A stretch of 64,000 nt of DNA from Caenispirillum salinarum AK4 (GCF_000315795.1 NZ_ANHY01000017.1:124001-188000); one strand, 5' to 3'; counted from the first letter of the stretch, positions 33,896 through 42,579 are shown. Notes: generated from the letters alone by a model not told the origin. Made by a program: numbers and translations.

Positions 33896-34846
33896 ATGAA
33901 CGCCATCAGCCCCGCCACCGCCAAGACCGTTCCCGCCGCCGCCGCGACCGGTGTGCGCACCCTGTCCGCCGCCTCCACGCCGGTGGAGGACGTGCATGCC
34001 GCGCTCAAGCGCGACGGCGCCGTCGTGCTGACCGATCTGGTGCCGGGCGAGGTGATCGACCGGGTGGACGCCGACCTGTCGGCCTATCTGGACCGCACGC
34101 CGTTCTGCGAGGGCAACTTCTTCGGCTGGAAGACCCGCCGCCACGCCAGCGTTCTCGCCAAGTCCCGCGCCAGCCATGACCTGTGCGCCAACCCGTTCAT
34201 CCTGGACGTGGTGAAGGGCATGCTGCTGCCCTGGTGCGACAGCATCCAGCTGTCGGGCACCCAGACCATTCAGATCCATCCCGGCGAGCCGGAACAGCTG
34301 CTGCACGCCGACGAGGAGCTGTGGCCCGTCGAGCGTGGCCGCATGGAATACCAGATGAACGTGGTCTGGGCGCTGTCGGACTTCACCGCCGAGAACGGGG
34401 CGACGCGCATCCTGCCCGGCAGCCACAAGGACCCCGAGATCGAGCGCCTGCCCGACGACTCCCGCATCGTCCAGGCCGAGATGCCGCGCGGGTCGGCGGC
34501 GGTGTGGCTGGGATCGACCGTCCACGGCGGCGGCGCCAACCGCTCGGCCGCGCCGCGCACGGGCCTGTCCATGGCCTACTGCCTGGGCTGGCTGCGGCAG
34601 GCGGAAAACCAGTACCTGGCCAACCCGCCGGAAATCGCCAAGACCTACAGCCGCGAGCTGCAGGAACTGATCGGCTACAACGTCCACAACCCGAACCTCG
34701 GCTGCTTCGAGGGCCAGGACCCGCGCATCCTGCTGGAGATGGACGGCCGCCCCGACATCCTGACCTTCAAGGATTACATGCCCGAGTGGGCCGCCGAGCT
34801 TCTGGAAGAGTTCTGCGCCATCCGTGATGGCAAGAAAGCCGCCTGA
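33896..34846 (+). CDS. Phytanoyl-CoA dioxygenase (PhyH) family Fe(II)/2-oxoglutarate oxygenase
   Basis: This 316-residue cytosolic oxygenase has the iron facial triad His137-x-Asp139 (L-L-H-A-D-E-E-L-W) and His210 (S-T-V-H-G-G-G-A-N-R-S), with Arg221 (P-R-T-G-L-S-M) placed to bind 2-oxoglutarate. A low-complexity Ala/Thr N-terminus of about 25 residues precedes the domain. GAGGATACC lies upstream of the ATG. It is the last gene of the luxI cluster and is followed by a GC hairpin. Hydroxylation of the signal's acyl chain, or of a signal-regulated metabolite, is possible but inferred from position only. Confidence 0.88.
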   Translation: MNAISPATAKTVPAAAATGVRTLSAASTPVEDVHAALKRDGAVVLTDLVPGEVIDRVDADLSAYLDRTPFCEGNFFGWKTRRHASVLAKSRASHDLCANPFILDVVKGMLLPWCDSIQLSGTQTIQIHPGEPEQLLHADEELWPVERGRMEYQMNVVWALSDFTAENGATRILPGSHKDPEIERLPDDSRIVQAEMPRGSAAVWLGSTVHGGGANRSAAPRTGLSMAYCLGWLRQAENQYLANPPEIAKTYSRELQELIGYNVHNPNLGCFEGQDPRILLEMDGRPDILTFKDYMPEWAAELLEEFCAIRDGKKAA

Positions 34847-34865
34847 CGGAACGCCAGGGGGAGAG

Positions 34866-34903
34866 GCCGGTCAGGCGGGCCCCCGGGGCGGTGCCTGACC
34901 GGC
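34866..34903 (+). terminator. GC hairpin after the PhyH gene
   Basis: An 11-bp perfect stem GCCGGTCAGGC / GCCTGACCGGC encloses a 16-nt GC loop, 20 bp after the stop. No U-tract follows, so it is a likely but unproven terminator. Confidence 0.55.
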
Positions 34904-35016
34904 GTACGGAGCGGAAGGGCCGAAGCGGTGCCGGAGGAGGGCGCCGCTTTGGCTCTTCCGTCTTTGCAGGGCGCGGGATAAGCGTGCGGCATCCCCCGCA
35001 TCACCGAGGCTCCGCC

Positions 35017-35958
35017 ATGCCCCGCCGCCTGATCGCCGACCTGACGCTTCTGCTGACCGCCATCCTGTGGGGCTCCACCTTCGTGGTGCAGAAGCTGGCC
35101 TTCGTGGACGACAGCGGCGCGGTGGCGACGGGCGACGATGCCCTGGGGCCGCTGGCGTTTACCGGCAGCCGCTTCATCCTGGGCGCGCTGGTCATCCTGC
35201 CGCTGGCGCTGCGGGAGCGGGCGCGGGCGCGGGTGACGACCAGGCGCGGCGACCGGCTGGGCTTCGTGCTGTGCGGTGTCCTGCTGTTCCTGGGCTCCTA
35301 CACCCAGCAGGTGGGGATCATCCACACCAGTGTCACCAACGCCGGCTTCCTGACGGCGCTGTACGTGCCCATGGTGCCGGTGCTGGCGTTGTTCCTGTTC
35401 CGCAAGCTGCCGCACTGGGCGGTGTGGCCGGGCGTCGTCGGCTGCACGGCGGGAACGTGGTTCCTCAACGGCGGACGGCTGGACGGCTTTTCCGACGGCG
35501 ACCTGTGGGTGATCGGCAGCGCGCTGTTCTGGGCGCTGCACGTCATCGCCGTCGGCGCGTTCGTCGGCCGCTCGGACCGACCGCTGGGGCTGGCGTGCAC
35601 CCAATTCTTCACTGTCGGCATCCTTGGGATGGCCGGCGCCTGGGCGCTGGAGACGCCGAGCGTGGCCGCCCTGACAGGCGCCGCCTTCGAGATCGCCTAT
35701 GCCGGAATCCTTTCCGTCGGCGTCGCCTACACCCTTCAGGTGGTCGGGCAGCGGGGCGCGCACCCCGCCGATGCGGCGCTGATCCTGAGTTCGGAAATGG
35801 TGTTCGCCGCCATCGCCGCCGCCATCGTCCTGGGCGAACGCCTGACGGCTGAGCAGATGGCCGGCGCCGGCCTGATCCTGGCGAGCATCCTCGTGGTCGA
35901 AGCGCTGCCCTTCCTGCACACGAAAAGGAGGCGGCGCGCGTCGGCGTCCGCCTCCTGA
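35017..35958 (+). CDS. EamA/DMT-family transporter
   Basis: This 313-residue protein has ten predicted helices in two EamA repeats. L-L-T-A-I-L-W-G-S-T-F-V-V-Q-K at the start and L-S-S-E-M-V-F-A-A-I-A-A-A-I-V-L-G-E (about 248-265) are the conserved ends of the repeats. It is likely an exporter of amino acids or metabolites. The ATG at 35017 starts the family-like sequence; an in-frame extension of 42 codons to 34891 runs through the terminator hairpin. Weak site (CGAGG) upstream. Confidence 0.88.
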   Translation: MPRRLIADLTLLLTAILWGSTFVVQKLAFVDDSGAVATGDDALGPLAFTGSRFILGALVILPLALRERARARVTTRRGDRLGFVLCGVLLFLGSYTQQVGIIHTSVTNAGFLTALYVPMVPVLALFLFRKLPHWAVWPGVVGCTAGTWFLNGGRLDGFSDGDLWVIGSALFWALHVIAVGAFVGRSDRPLGLACTQFFTVGILGMAGAWALETPSVAALTGAAFEIAYAGILSVGVAYTLQVVGQRGAHPADAALILSSEMVFAAIAAAIVLGERLTAEQMAGAGLILASILVVEALPFLHTKRRRRASASAS

Positions 35959-36016
35959 GTCGGTGTTCGACGCTCTGCGATAGGCTAGCGGCAGGGTGGC
36001 GGGCGCCGGAGGTGGA

Positions 36017-36101
36017 CCCCTGCGTTCGCAGGGGCGACGGACTTTTTTTATTTTGTTGATTTACAGCCTAAAAATCATCGTCTTTCCTGCGAAAGCAGGA
36101 A
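36017..36101. repeat. Second REP doublet (REPIN-like)
   Basis: Two inverted hairpins of the family seen at 1280-1362: copy 1 (36017-36034) CCCCTGC-GTTC-GCAGGGG, copy 2 (36084-36101) TTCCTGC-GAAA-GCAGGAA. An AT-rich spacer of about 50 bp containing a T-run lies between them. It sits between the convergent EamA and DUF2267 genes. Confidence 0.85.
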
Positions 36102-36233
36102 TCCACACGGGGTGCTAACCGTCCTGCCGCGCTTCCTCCGGCGCACGTCCACCTATTTCCTCGCGGCCTTGAAAGCAGGACTCCGCCTACGGTGCTAACC
36201 ATCCTGCCGCTCTGTCGTCAGAAAACGTCCACC
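36091..36233 (+). repeat. Two diverged 80-bp tandem repeats
   Basis: The unit starting at 36091 (GAAAGCAGGAATCCACACGG, GGTGCTAACC, GTCCTGCCGC, ending near ACGTCCACC at 36145) is repeated from 36171 with the same internal order: GAAAGCAGGACTCCGCCTAC, GGTGCTAACC, ATCCTGCCGC, ACGTCCACC at 36225. All three blocks are offset by exactly 80 bp. The repeat begins inside the second REP hairpin. Confidence 0.75.
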
Positions 36234-36244
36234 GCACCCGTCAA

Positions 36245-36676
36245 TCAATGCGGCCAGAGCGTCTGAACCTCCGCCGGCAGCATGTGCTTCACGTCCTCGA
36301 TCTCGCCGGCGGTGACGCGCTTTTGCAGCAGGCCGAAGACGGCCTTGCAGGCGCGTTCCGGGTCGTCGTCCGTGGCGGACTTCCTCAGGCGTTCGTCCAC
36401 CGCCGCCAGGAACTTCTCCTTGGTGCGCTCGTCCTTGGCCGGGTTGGTGGCCGGGTGCCACTGGTCGTAGTAGATGCCCTTGACCATGATGGGGAACTGG
36501 GCGCCCAGGTTGGTCGCCTCGTCCACCGTCAGGCGGTCGCGCAGGGCGTGGAGCGTGGCGCGCAGGGCATGATAGGCGTGCTTCTTCTCGCCGCCCAACT
36601 CGGCGTTGATCTCGTTCAGCCACTCGTTGGAGACCTGGACGGTGCGGTCGAAGATGTCGAGGCCGGTGTCACTCAT
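36245..36676 (-). CDS. DUF2267 family protein
   Basis: This 143-residue helical protein has N-terminal D-I-F-D-R-T-V-Q-V-S-N-E-W-L, then A-Y-H-A-L-R-A-T-L-H-A-L-R-D-R-L-T-V-D-E-A-x-x-L-G-A-Q-F-P near 37-65, and G-I-Y-Y-D-Q-W-H-P. This is the DUF2267 signature. Such proteins are common in stress-linked islands of alphaproteobacteria. The ATG at 36676 follows GGAGGTGA by 5 nt, a strong site. Immediately downstream of topoisomerase IB on the same strand (88 bp). Confidence 0.85.
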   Translation of the reverse strand: MSDTGLDIFDRTVQVSNEWLNEINAELGGEKKHAYHALRATLHALRDRLTVDEATNLGAQFPIMVKGIYYDQWHPATNPAKDERTKEKFLAAVDERLRKSATDDDPERACKAVFGLLQKRVTAGEIEDVKHMLPAEVQTLWPH

Positions 36677-36763
36677 TGATGTCACCTCCGTCGTCTGATG
36701 TCTTTCCGTTCGGTGATCTGTCCGAGTTACGACTATCGCCGGTGAAGCGTTCGAGACCGCCGC

Positions 36764-37834
36764 TCACTTTTTTCCTTGTGCCTCTTCTTCCGCGATCTTC
36801 AGGAAGGCCCAGACCTGGCGCTCGTCCTTGCGCAGGGCATTGGGCGCGATGTCTTCGCGGTCCGCCGCCCGTGCACAGGCCTGCGGCAGGGTGCCCTCTT
36901 CCCAATGGGCGATGACGGCAGGATGGACGTAGCACTTGCGGCAGATGGCCTGGGTGTTCTTCAGCCGCTCCGCCACCTGCTTGACGGCGGCCTTCAGCTC
37001 GCTCTGGCGGGCCTTCTTCGTGGCGGGCTCGGGCGCGGCGCACAGCGCGTGGTAGGCCAGAACCGTGCCGGCCCAGGTGCGGAAGTCCTTGGCGGTAAAC
37101 CCGTCGCCGGTGTGGTCGTGAAGGTAGGCGTTCACATCGTCCGAGCCGACAGTGTGATGGTGGCCGTGTTCGTCCACGTACTGGAACAGGCGCTGGCCGG
37201 GCAGATCCTGGCATTCCTCCACCACGGCGGCGACGCGCGGGTCCTTGACGTCGATCTCCCACTCCTTGCCGCCCTTGCCGGTGAAGTCGAAGTGCAGGTC
37301 CGGCCCGTCGACGTCCACATGATCGTCCTTCAGGGTGGTCAGGCCATAGGATTCGTTGTCCTTGGAATACTCGGGATTGCCGATGCGGATCAGGCTGTTC
37401 TCCAGCAGCCGCACCACGGCGGCCACCACCTTTTCCGGCGGCAGGCCCTCGCGTCCCAGGTCTCGCGAGACACGGCGCCGCAAGCCGGGCAGGGTGGCGG
37501 CGAAATCCAGCAGGCGGTGATACTTGGCGGCGTCGCGCACCTCGCGCCAGCGGGCGTGATAGCGGTACTGCTTGCGGCCGCGCGCATCCCGTCCCGTGGC
37601 CTGAAGGTGGCCGTCGGGGTCCATGCAGATCCACACGTCCTTGTAGGCCGGCGGCACGGCCAGGCGCCGGGCACGGTCGAGCGTGCGGGTGTCGCGGATG
37701 CGCTCGCCGCCCGGGTCGTGATAGCTGAACCCCTTGCCGCGCCGCCGCCGGCGGATGCCGGGTTCGGCATCGGAGGACCACCGCAGGCCGTGGCGCTCCA
37801 GGTCCTCGGCGGCAAGGTCGTCGTCAATCGTCAT
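36764..37834 (-). CDS. DNA topoisomerase IB (poxvirus/eukaryote-like)
   Basis: This 356-residue enzyme relaxes supercoils by transient 3'-phosphotyrosine linkage. It carries the nucleophile Tyr302 (R-K-C-Y-V-H-P-A-V-I) and conserved catalytic basic residues around Arg150 (L-I-R-I-G-N), Lys187-190 (G-K-G-G-K) and Arg252 (F-R-T-W-A-G-T). The N-terminal domain includes P-P-A-Y-K-D-V-W-I-C. The ATG at 37834 begins the conserved part; 48 further in-frame codons upstream (to 37978) lack family features. Bacterial TopIB genes are patchily distributed and often linked to stress genes, as DUF2267 here. Confidence 0.92.
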   Translation of the reverse strand: MTIDDDLAAEDLERHGLRWSSDAEPGIRRRRRGKGFSYHDPGGERIRDTRTLDRARRLAVPPAYKDVWICMDPDGHLQATGRDARGRKQYRYHARWREVRDAAKYHRLLDFAATLPGLRRRVSRDLGREGLPPEKVVAAVVRLLENSLIRIGNPEYSKDNESYGLTTLKDDHVDVDGPDLHFDFTGKGGKEWEIDVKDPRVAAVVEECQDLPGQRLFQYVDEHGHHHTVGSDDVNAYLHDHTGDGFTAKDFRTWAGTVLAYHALCAAPEPATKKARQSELKAAVKQVAERLKNTQAICRKCYVHPAVIAHWEEGTLPQACARAADREDIAPNALRKDERQVWAFLKIAEEEAQGKK

Positions 37835-37886
37835 GGGCGCGCAACGATCCCCGTCAGGTGGATGAAAAAGGCTTCTTCTGGCCTTT

Positions 37887-37907
37887 GGAAGCCTGTTTTG
37901 GGCTTCC
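37887..37907. other. Inverted repeat upstream of topoisomerase IB
   Basis: GGAAGCC / GGCTTCC arms around TGTTTTG lie in the 271-bp divergent space between the topoisomerase and epimerase genes. This gap should hold both promoters; no clear boxes were identified. Confidence 0.35.
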
Positions 37908-38105
37908 GGAAGGCTGATCTGCGATTTTTGCGTCAACGGGCCTCGACTTCGGCGCGTTGCGGTCGGAAGAGGAGCCACGATGACTATGGCGACAGCGGCT
38001 TCTCCTTGCCCTTCATGCCCGCCTGATACGGCTGCTGCTGAAGATGAGGAACCTGTCGCTCAACGGTCGCGTTGCCTCCCCCGAGTGCAATCCCAAGGAG
38101 GACCC

Positions 38106-39224
38106 ATGAGCGCCAAGATACTGATCACCGGCGGGGCCGGGTTCATCGGGTCTCACCTGGCCGACGCCCTGCTGGCGCGCGGCCACCACGTGAGGGTATT
38201 CGACAACCTGTCCCCCCAGGTGCACGGCAAGGACGCCGGCGTGCCCGACTACCTCTCGCCGGACGTGGAATTCATGCGCGGCGACGTGCGGGACGCCAAC
38301 GCGCTGCGCCAGGCGCTCGAGGGCGTGGATGCGGTCTATCATCTGGCGGCCATGGTCGGGGTCGGGCAGAGCATGTACCAGATCGACGACTATACCGCCG
38401 TCAACGACCTGGGCACGGCGACGCTGCTGCAATTGCTCATCGAGCGGCCGGTGAAGCGCCTGGTGGTCGCCTCGTCCATGAGCATCTACGGCGAAGGCCT
38501 GTACGAGGATGAGCATGGCGCCCTCATCTCCAATGCCACCCGATCGGCCGAGCAACTCAAGAAAGGCCAGTGGGAGCCGGTCAGCACCGACGGCCTGCCG
38601 CTGACCCCCATCGCAACGCCGGAAAGCAAGCAGCCGGAACTGGCGAGCATTTATGCACTGGGCAAGTACGCGCAGGAGCGCATGTGCCTGATCACCGGGC
38701 AGGCCTACGGCATTCCCACCACGGCCATGCGGTTCTTCAACGTCTACGGCACGCGGCAGGCGCTGTCGAACCCCTACACCGGCGTGCTGGCGATCTTCGC
38801 CTCGCGCCTCTTGAACGGCAAGGCGCCCCGCATTTTCGAGGACGGCCGCCAGCGCCGCGACTTCGTACATGTGAAGGACGTCGCGCGGGCCTGTGCCGAC
38901 GCGCTGGACCGGCCGGAGAGCGCGGGGCACGCCATCAACATAGGGTCGGGCAACATCTATACGGTGGAGCAGATCGCCGCGACGCTCGCCCGTACCATGG
39001 GCCGGCAGGACATCGCGCCCGAGGTCACCGGCGAATACCGCGTCGGCGACATCCGCCACTGCTTCGCCGACCTGACCAACGCGGAAAAGCTGCTGGGCTT
39101 CCGACCCGAGGTCGGCTTCGACGAGGGTCTGGGCGAACTGGTTGAGTGGGTTGCCTCCCAGACCGCCGAGGACCGAGTCGGCGAGGCCGACAAGGAACTG
39201 CGCCAGCGGGGGCTGGTGGCATGA
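38106..39224 (+). CDS. NAD-dependent nucleotide-sugar epimerase/dehydratase
   Basis: This 372-residue extended SDR has G-G-A-G-F-I-G-S-H (about 9-17) for NAD, V-F-D-N-L near 33, the catalytic S-S-M-S near 121 and Y-A-L-G-K (Y-x3-K, about 184-188), with R-F-F-N-V-Y-G. It resembles UDP-glucose 4-epimerase or related C4/C5 epimerases. CAAGGAGGA precedes the ATG at 38106. First gene of the eight-gene glycan cluster; its stop overlaps the next gene by ATGA. Confidence 0.88.
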   Translation: MSAKILITGGAGFIGSHLADALLARGHHVRVFDNLSPQVHGKDAGVPDYLSPDVEFMRGDVRDANALRQALEGVDAVYHLAAMVGVGQSMYQIDDYTAVNDLGTATLLQLLIERPVKRLVVASSMSIYGEGLYEDEHGALISNATRSAEQLKKGQWEPVSTDGLPLTPIATPESKQPELASIYALGKYAQERMCLITGQAYGIPTTAMRFFNVYGTRQALSNPYTGVLAIFASRLLNGKAPRIFEDGRQRRDFVHVKDVARACADALDRPESAGHAINIGSGNIYTVEQIAATLARTMGRQDIAPEVTGEYRVGDIRHCFADLTNAEKLLGFRPEVGFDEGLGELVEWVASQTAEDRVGEADKELRQRGLVA

Positions 39225-41284
39225 ACGCCGAGCCCCGCAAGCCCCAGACCCCCGCAAGCGCGCCGGCCGTCGGCGTCGTCGAGTGGCTGCGCCCCGGCGA
39301 CTACGAGTTGGTGGAGACCCTGCTCGCCGACCTCAAGCGCATGGGCATCACGCACCTGCGCACGGGCGTCAGCTGGGCGGAGTATCACACGCCCGGCGGC
39401 CGCGACTGGTACGCCTGGCTGCTGCCCCGGCTGGCGAAGGACGTGGAGGTTCTGCCCTGCGTCACCTACACGCCGCCGTCCATCGGCGAGGTGGAAAAGA
39501 CCTCCAGCCCGCCAGCGGACCTCAAGGCCTATGCCGACTTCCTGGACGTCCTGGTCACCGACCACGGCGACTGCTTCGAGTGGGTGGAGCTGTGGAACGA
39601 GCCCAACAACCTGAACGACTGGGATTGGCGCATCGACCCCAGCTGGCGCAAGTTCGCCAACATGATCATCATGGCGTCCTACTGGATGCACCAGCGCGGC
39701 AAGAAGACGGTCCTGGGCGGCATGTGCCCGACCGACCCCAATTGGGTCCAGTTGATGCGCGAGTACGGTGCGCTGGACAACATCGACGCCATCTCGCTCC
39801 ACGGCTTCCCCGGCACCTGGACCCACGACGGCCAGACCTGGGCGCGTCAGGTGGACGAGGTGCGCGCGGTGCTCGCCGACCTGGACCGGCCCATGGAGTT
39901 CTGGATCACCGAAGCCGGCTACTCCACCTGGCGCCATGACGAGCCGACCCAGACGGAAGTGTTCCTCGACCTGCTGAAGGCGCCGGTCGAGCGCGCCTAC
40001 TGGTACGCCTGGAGCGACCTGCACAAGGACATTCCCAGCCAGGAAGGCTTCCACGTCGACGAACGCCACTACCACTTCGGCCTGCGCACGCCGGAGGGGC
40101 GCCCCAAGCTGCTGTTCCGCCTGCTGGAGCGCGGCGGCATCGACGCGGTGGCGCGGGTCGACGAGCACCTGTGCCACAGCCCCGACGCCGCGGCACCCGC
40201 CGTCACCGGCAAGGCGGAAAAGCCCGTGCTGATCACCGGCGGCGCCGGCTTCCTGGGCTCGAACATCGCCCACCGGCTGGCCGCCAAAGGCCGGCAGGTG
40301 CGCATCTTCGACAACCTGAGCCGTGGCGGCGTCGAGGACAATCTGGCCTGGCTCATCGACAGCCACCCCGGCCGCATTGAGCCCGTGCCCGGCGACATCC
40401 GCGATCGCTGGACGGTCCGCGACGTGGTGAAGGAGGCCGACAGCGTCTTCCATCTGGCCGCACAGGTGGCGGTGACCACCAGCGTGAACGACCCGCGCGA
40501 GGATTTCGACATCAACCTGGGCGGCGTGATGAACGTGCTGGAGGCCGCCCGCGAAATGGCCGCGCCGCCAAAGCTGGTGTTTGCCTCGACCAACAAGGTC
40601 TACGGCTCGCTGTCCGACATTCCGCTGGCGCTTCAGGGCGATCGGCACGCGCCGGTGGACGATGACGCGCGGGCGCACGGCGTGTCGGAGCGTCAGCCGC
40701 TGGAACTGTATTCGCCCTACGGCTGCTCCAAGGGGGGCGCGGACCAGTACGTCATCGATCACGCCCGCATCTACGGACTGCCGGCCGCGGTCTTCCGCAT
40801 GAGCTGCCTCTACGGCCCGCGCCAGTTCGGGACCGAGGATCAGGGCTGGGTGGCGCACTTCATGATCCAGGCGCTGAAGGGCGAGCCGATCACCCTGTTC
40901 GGCGACGGCAAGCAGGTGCGCGACGTGCTGTTCGTCGACGACATCGTGGATGCCTACCTGCTGGCGGAGCGCCAGATGGAGAAGGTCAAGGGCCGCGCCT
41001 TCAACATGGGCGGCGGGCCGCGCAACGCCGTTTCGCTGATCGAGGCCATCCGCGCCATCGAGCGCCTGACGGGCCGATCCGTCGACGTCTCCTTCGGCGA
41101 CTGGCGGCCGGGGGACCAGCCCTGGTACGTCAGCGACACCCGCGCCTTCGAGAGCCTGACGGGCTGGCGCCCGCGCGTGTCCGTCGACGATGGCTTCGCC
41201 CGCCTGCGCGACTGGCTGGTGACGCACGGCTTCGGCGCCGTGGCCGAGGAACCGACAGAGACGGAGGAAAGGGTCGCCGTATGA
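39221..41284 (+). CDS. Fusion: clan GH-A glycosidase-like domain + nucleotide-sugar epimerase
   Basis: This 687-residue two-domain protein has residues 12-320 as a (beta/alpha)8 glycosidase-like domain, with the acid/base Glu127 in L-W-N-E-P and nucleophile Glu231 in I-T-E-A-G-Y, the arrangement of clan GH-A enzymes. Residues 334-675 form a complete SDR with I-T-G-G-A-G-F-L-G-S-N, F-D-N-L-S and Y-x3-K in S-P-Y-G-C-S-K, most like CDP-paratose or UDP-sugar 2/4-epimerases. No signal peptide, so the hydrolase works in the cytosol, possibly on a carrier-linked or intracellular glycoside. ATGA overlaps at both ends. Confidence 0.85.
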   Translation: MNAEPRKPQTPASAPAVGVVEWLRPGDYELVETLLADLKRMGITHLRTGVSWAEYHTPGGRDWYAWLLPRLAKDVEVLPCVTYTPPSIGEVEKTSSPPADLKAYADFLDVLVTDHGDCFEWVELWNEPNNLNDWDWRIDPSWRKFANMIIMASYWMHQRGKKTVLGGMCPTDPNWVQLMREYGALDNIDAISLHGFPGTWTHDGQTWARQVDEVRAVLADLDRPMEFWITEAGYSTWRHDEPTQTEVFLDLLKAPVERAYWYAWSDLHKDIPSQEGFHVDERHYHFGLRTPEGRPKLLFRLLERGGIDAVARVDEHLCHSPDAAAPAVTGKAEKPVLITGGAGFLGSNIAHRLAAKGRQVRIFDNLSRGGVEDNLAWLIDSHPGRIEPVPGDIRDRWTVRDVVKEADSVFHLAAQVAVTTSVNDPREDFDINLGGVMNVLEAAREMAAPPKLVFASTNKVYGSLSDIPLALQGDRHAPVDDDARAHGVSERQPLELYSPYGCSKGGADQYVIDHARIYGLPAAVFRMSCLYGPRQFGTEDQGWVAHFMIQALKGEPITLFGDGKQVRDVLFVDDIVDAYLLAERQMEKVKGRAFNMGGGPRNAVSLIEAIRAIERLTGRSVDVSFGDWRPGDQPWYVSDTRAFESLTGWRPRVSVDDGFARLRDWLVTHGFGAVAEEPTETEERVAV

Positions 41285-42579
41285 AGGTCTGCCTCATCAA
41301 TCCGCCCTGGTCGTTCGACGGCAGCATCTACTTCGGCTGCCGCGAGCCTCACCTGCCGCTGGAACTGGGCTATTCCAAGGCCCTGCTGGAGCGCGAGGGC
41401 CACGAGGCGGAAATCATCGACGCCCACATGGATGACCTGACGCACGAGGATGTCCGCCTGCGGGTGGAAGCGTTCGCGCCCGACATGACGGTGGTGACCA
41501 CGGCACCCACCTACCTGTTCTGGCGCTGCGCCCCGCCCGAGTTGCGGGTCCCGCGCGAGGTGATCGACACGGTGCGCCCCCACGCCGGGCGCCTGGTGGC
41601 CGTCGGCCCGCACGGCTCCACCACCCCGCGCGCCGCCCTGCGCAAGTTGGAGGTGGACGAGATCGTGATGGGCGAGTGCGAGGAGATCGTCGTCAAGCTG
41701 GCGAATGGAGAGGACCGCGCCCACATGCCGGGGCTCGCCTTCTGGCACGCGAAGATGGAAAGCGGCATCAAGGTCAACGGCGGCCCGCAGGCGGCCACCT
41801 TCACCGACCTGCCGGCGCTGGAGTGGCCAGATGCCTGGGTGGCGCGTCACCGCCACCACCACCACCGCTTCGACCGCGCGCCCAGCGCGCCGGGCGCGGA
41901 GGTGGAGGCGAGCCGGGGGTGCCCGTTCTCGTGCTCCTTCTGCGCCAAGGAGAACTTCCGCGACAAGTACCGCAAGCGCGACCTGCCCACCCTGATGGCC
42001 GAGATCGACCGGCTGATCGGGCAGGGCGTGGAATACCTGTACTTCGTCGACGAAATCTTCCTGCCCGACAAGCCGCTGCTTGAGGCGCTGGTGGAGCGCG
42101 ATGTGGAGTTCGGCATCCAGACCCGCCTGGACCTCTGGAAGTTTCCCATGATCGAGCTTCTGGGTCGCGCGGGGTGTGTCTCCATCGAGGCGGGCGTGGA
42201 AAGCATCACGCCCGAGGGCCGCGCCATGCTCGACAAGAACTGCAAGCTCGGCACCGACGACCTGACGGAGCGGCTTATCCACGCCAAGACGTTCGTGCCC
42301 TTCGTGCAGGCCAACCTGATCGAACTGCCCACCGACGACCCGGCGCAGATCGACGCCTGGCGCGAGGTGGTGCGCGAGCGCGGTGTCTGGGCCAACGATC
42401 CGGTGCCGCTGTTCCCCTATCCGGGCAGTCCCGACTACCGCAAGCTGTTCGGCCGGCTGGACGACCACGCCTGGGAACGCGCCATGGACTACTACCTGCG
42501 CGAATACGTGGACTTCAGCGACATCCAGGAAGACACACCGCTGCCGCTGGCCGACCTGGAGCGGAGGGCCGCCGAATGA
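41281..42579 (+). CDS. B12-binding domain radical SAM enzyme
   Basis: This 432-residue enzyme has an N-terminal cobalamin-binding Rossmann fold (about 1-140: M-K-V-C-L-I-N-P-P-W start, G-P-H-G-S near 111) and a radical SAM domain with the iron-sulfur motif C-P-F-S-C-S-F-C (C-x3-C-x2-C, about 220-227). Enzymes of this build methylate or rearrange unreactive carbons. I recall a TIGRFAM-described conserved neighbourhood (called a rhizo-twelve system) pairing such a protein with the methyltransferase at 47086, but the label should be checked. ATGA overlaps on both sides. Confidence 0.87.
   Translation: MKVCLINPPWSFDGSIYFGCREPHLPLELGYSKALLEREGHEAEIIDAHMDDLTHEDVRLRVEAFAPDMTVVTTAPTYLFWRCAPPELRVPREVIDTVRPHAGRLVAVGPHGSTTPRAALRKLEVDEIVMGECEEIVVKLANGEDRAHMPGLAFWHAKMESGIKVNGGPQAATFTDLPALEWPDAWVARHRHHHHRFDRAPSAPGAEVEASRGCPFSCSFCAKENFRDKYRKRDLPTLMAEIDRLIGQGVEYLYFVDEIFLPDKPLLEALVERDVEFGIQTRLDLWKFPMIELLGRAGCVSIEAGVESITPEGRAMLDKNCKLGTDDLTERLIHAKTFVPFVQANLIELPTDDPAQIDAWREVVRERGVWANDPVPLFPYPGSPDYRKLFGRLDDHAWERAMDYYLREYVDFSDIQEDTPLPLADLERRAAE

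Noticed and set aside
33462-34846. LuxR-type receptor next to luxI
   Set aside because: Looked for on both strands between 31894 and 35958; no autoinducer-binding plus helix-turn-helix protein was found.
36764-37978. Longer topoisomerase IB start at 37978
   Set aside because: The 48-residue extension is unlike the family and covers the divergent promoter gap; ATG 37834 begins the conserved part.
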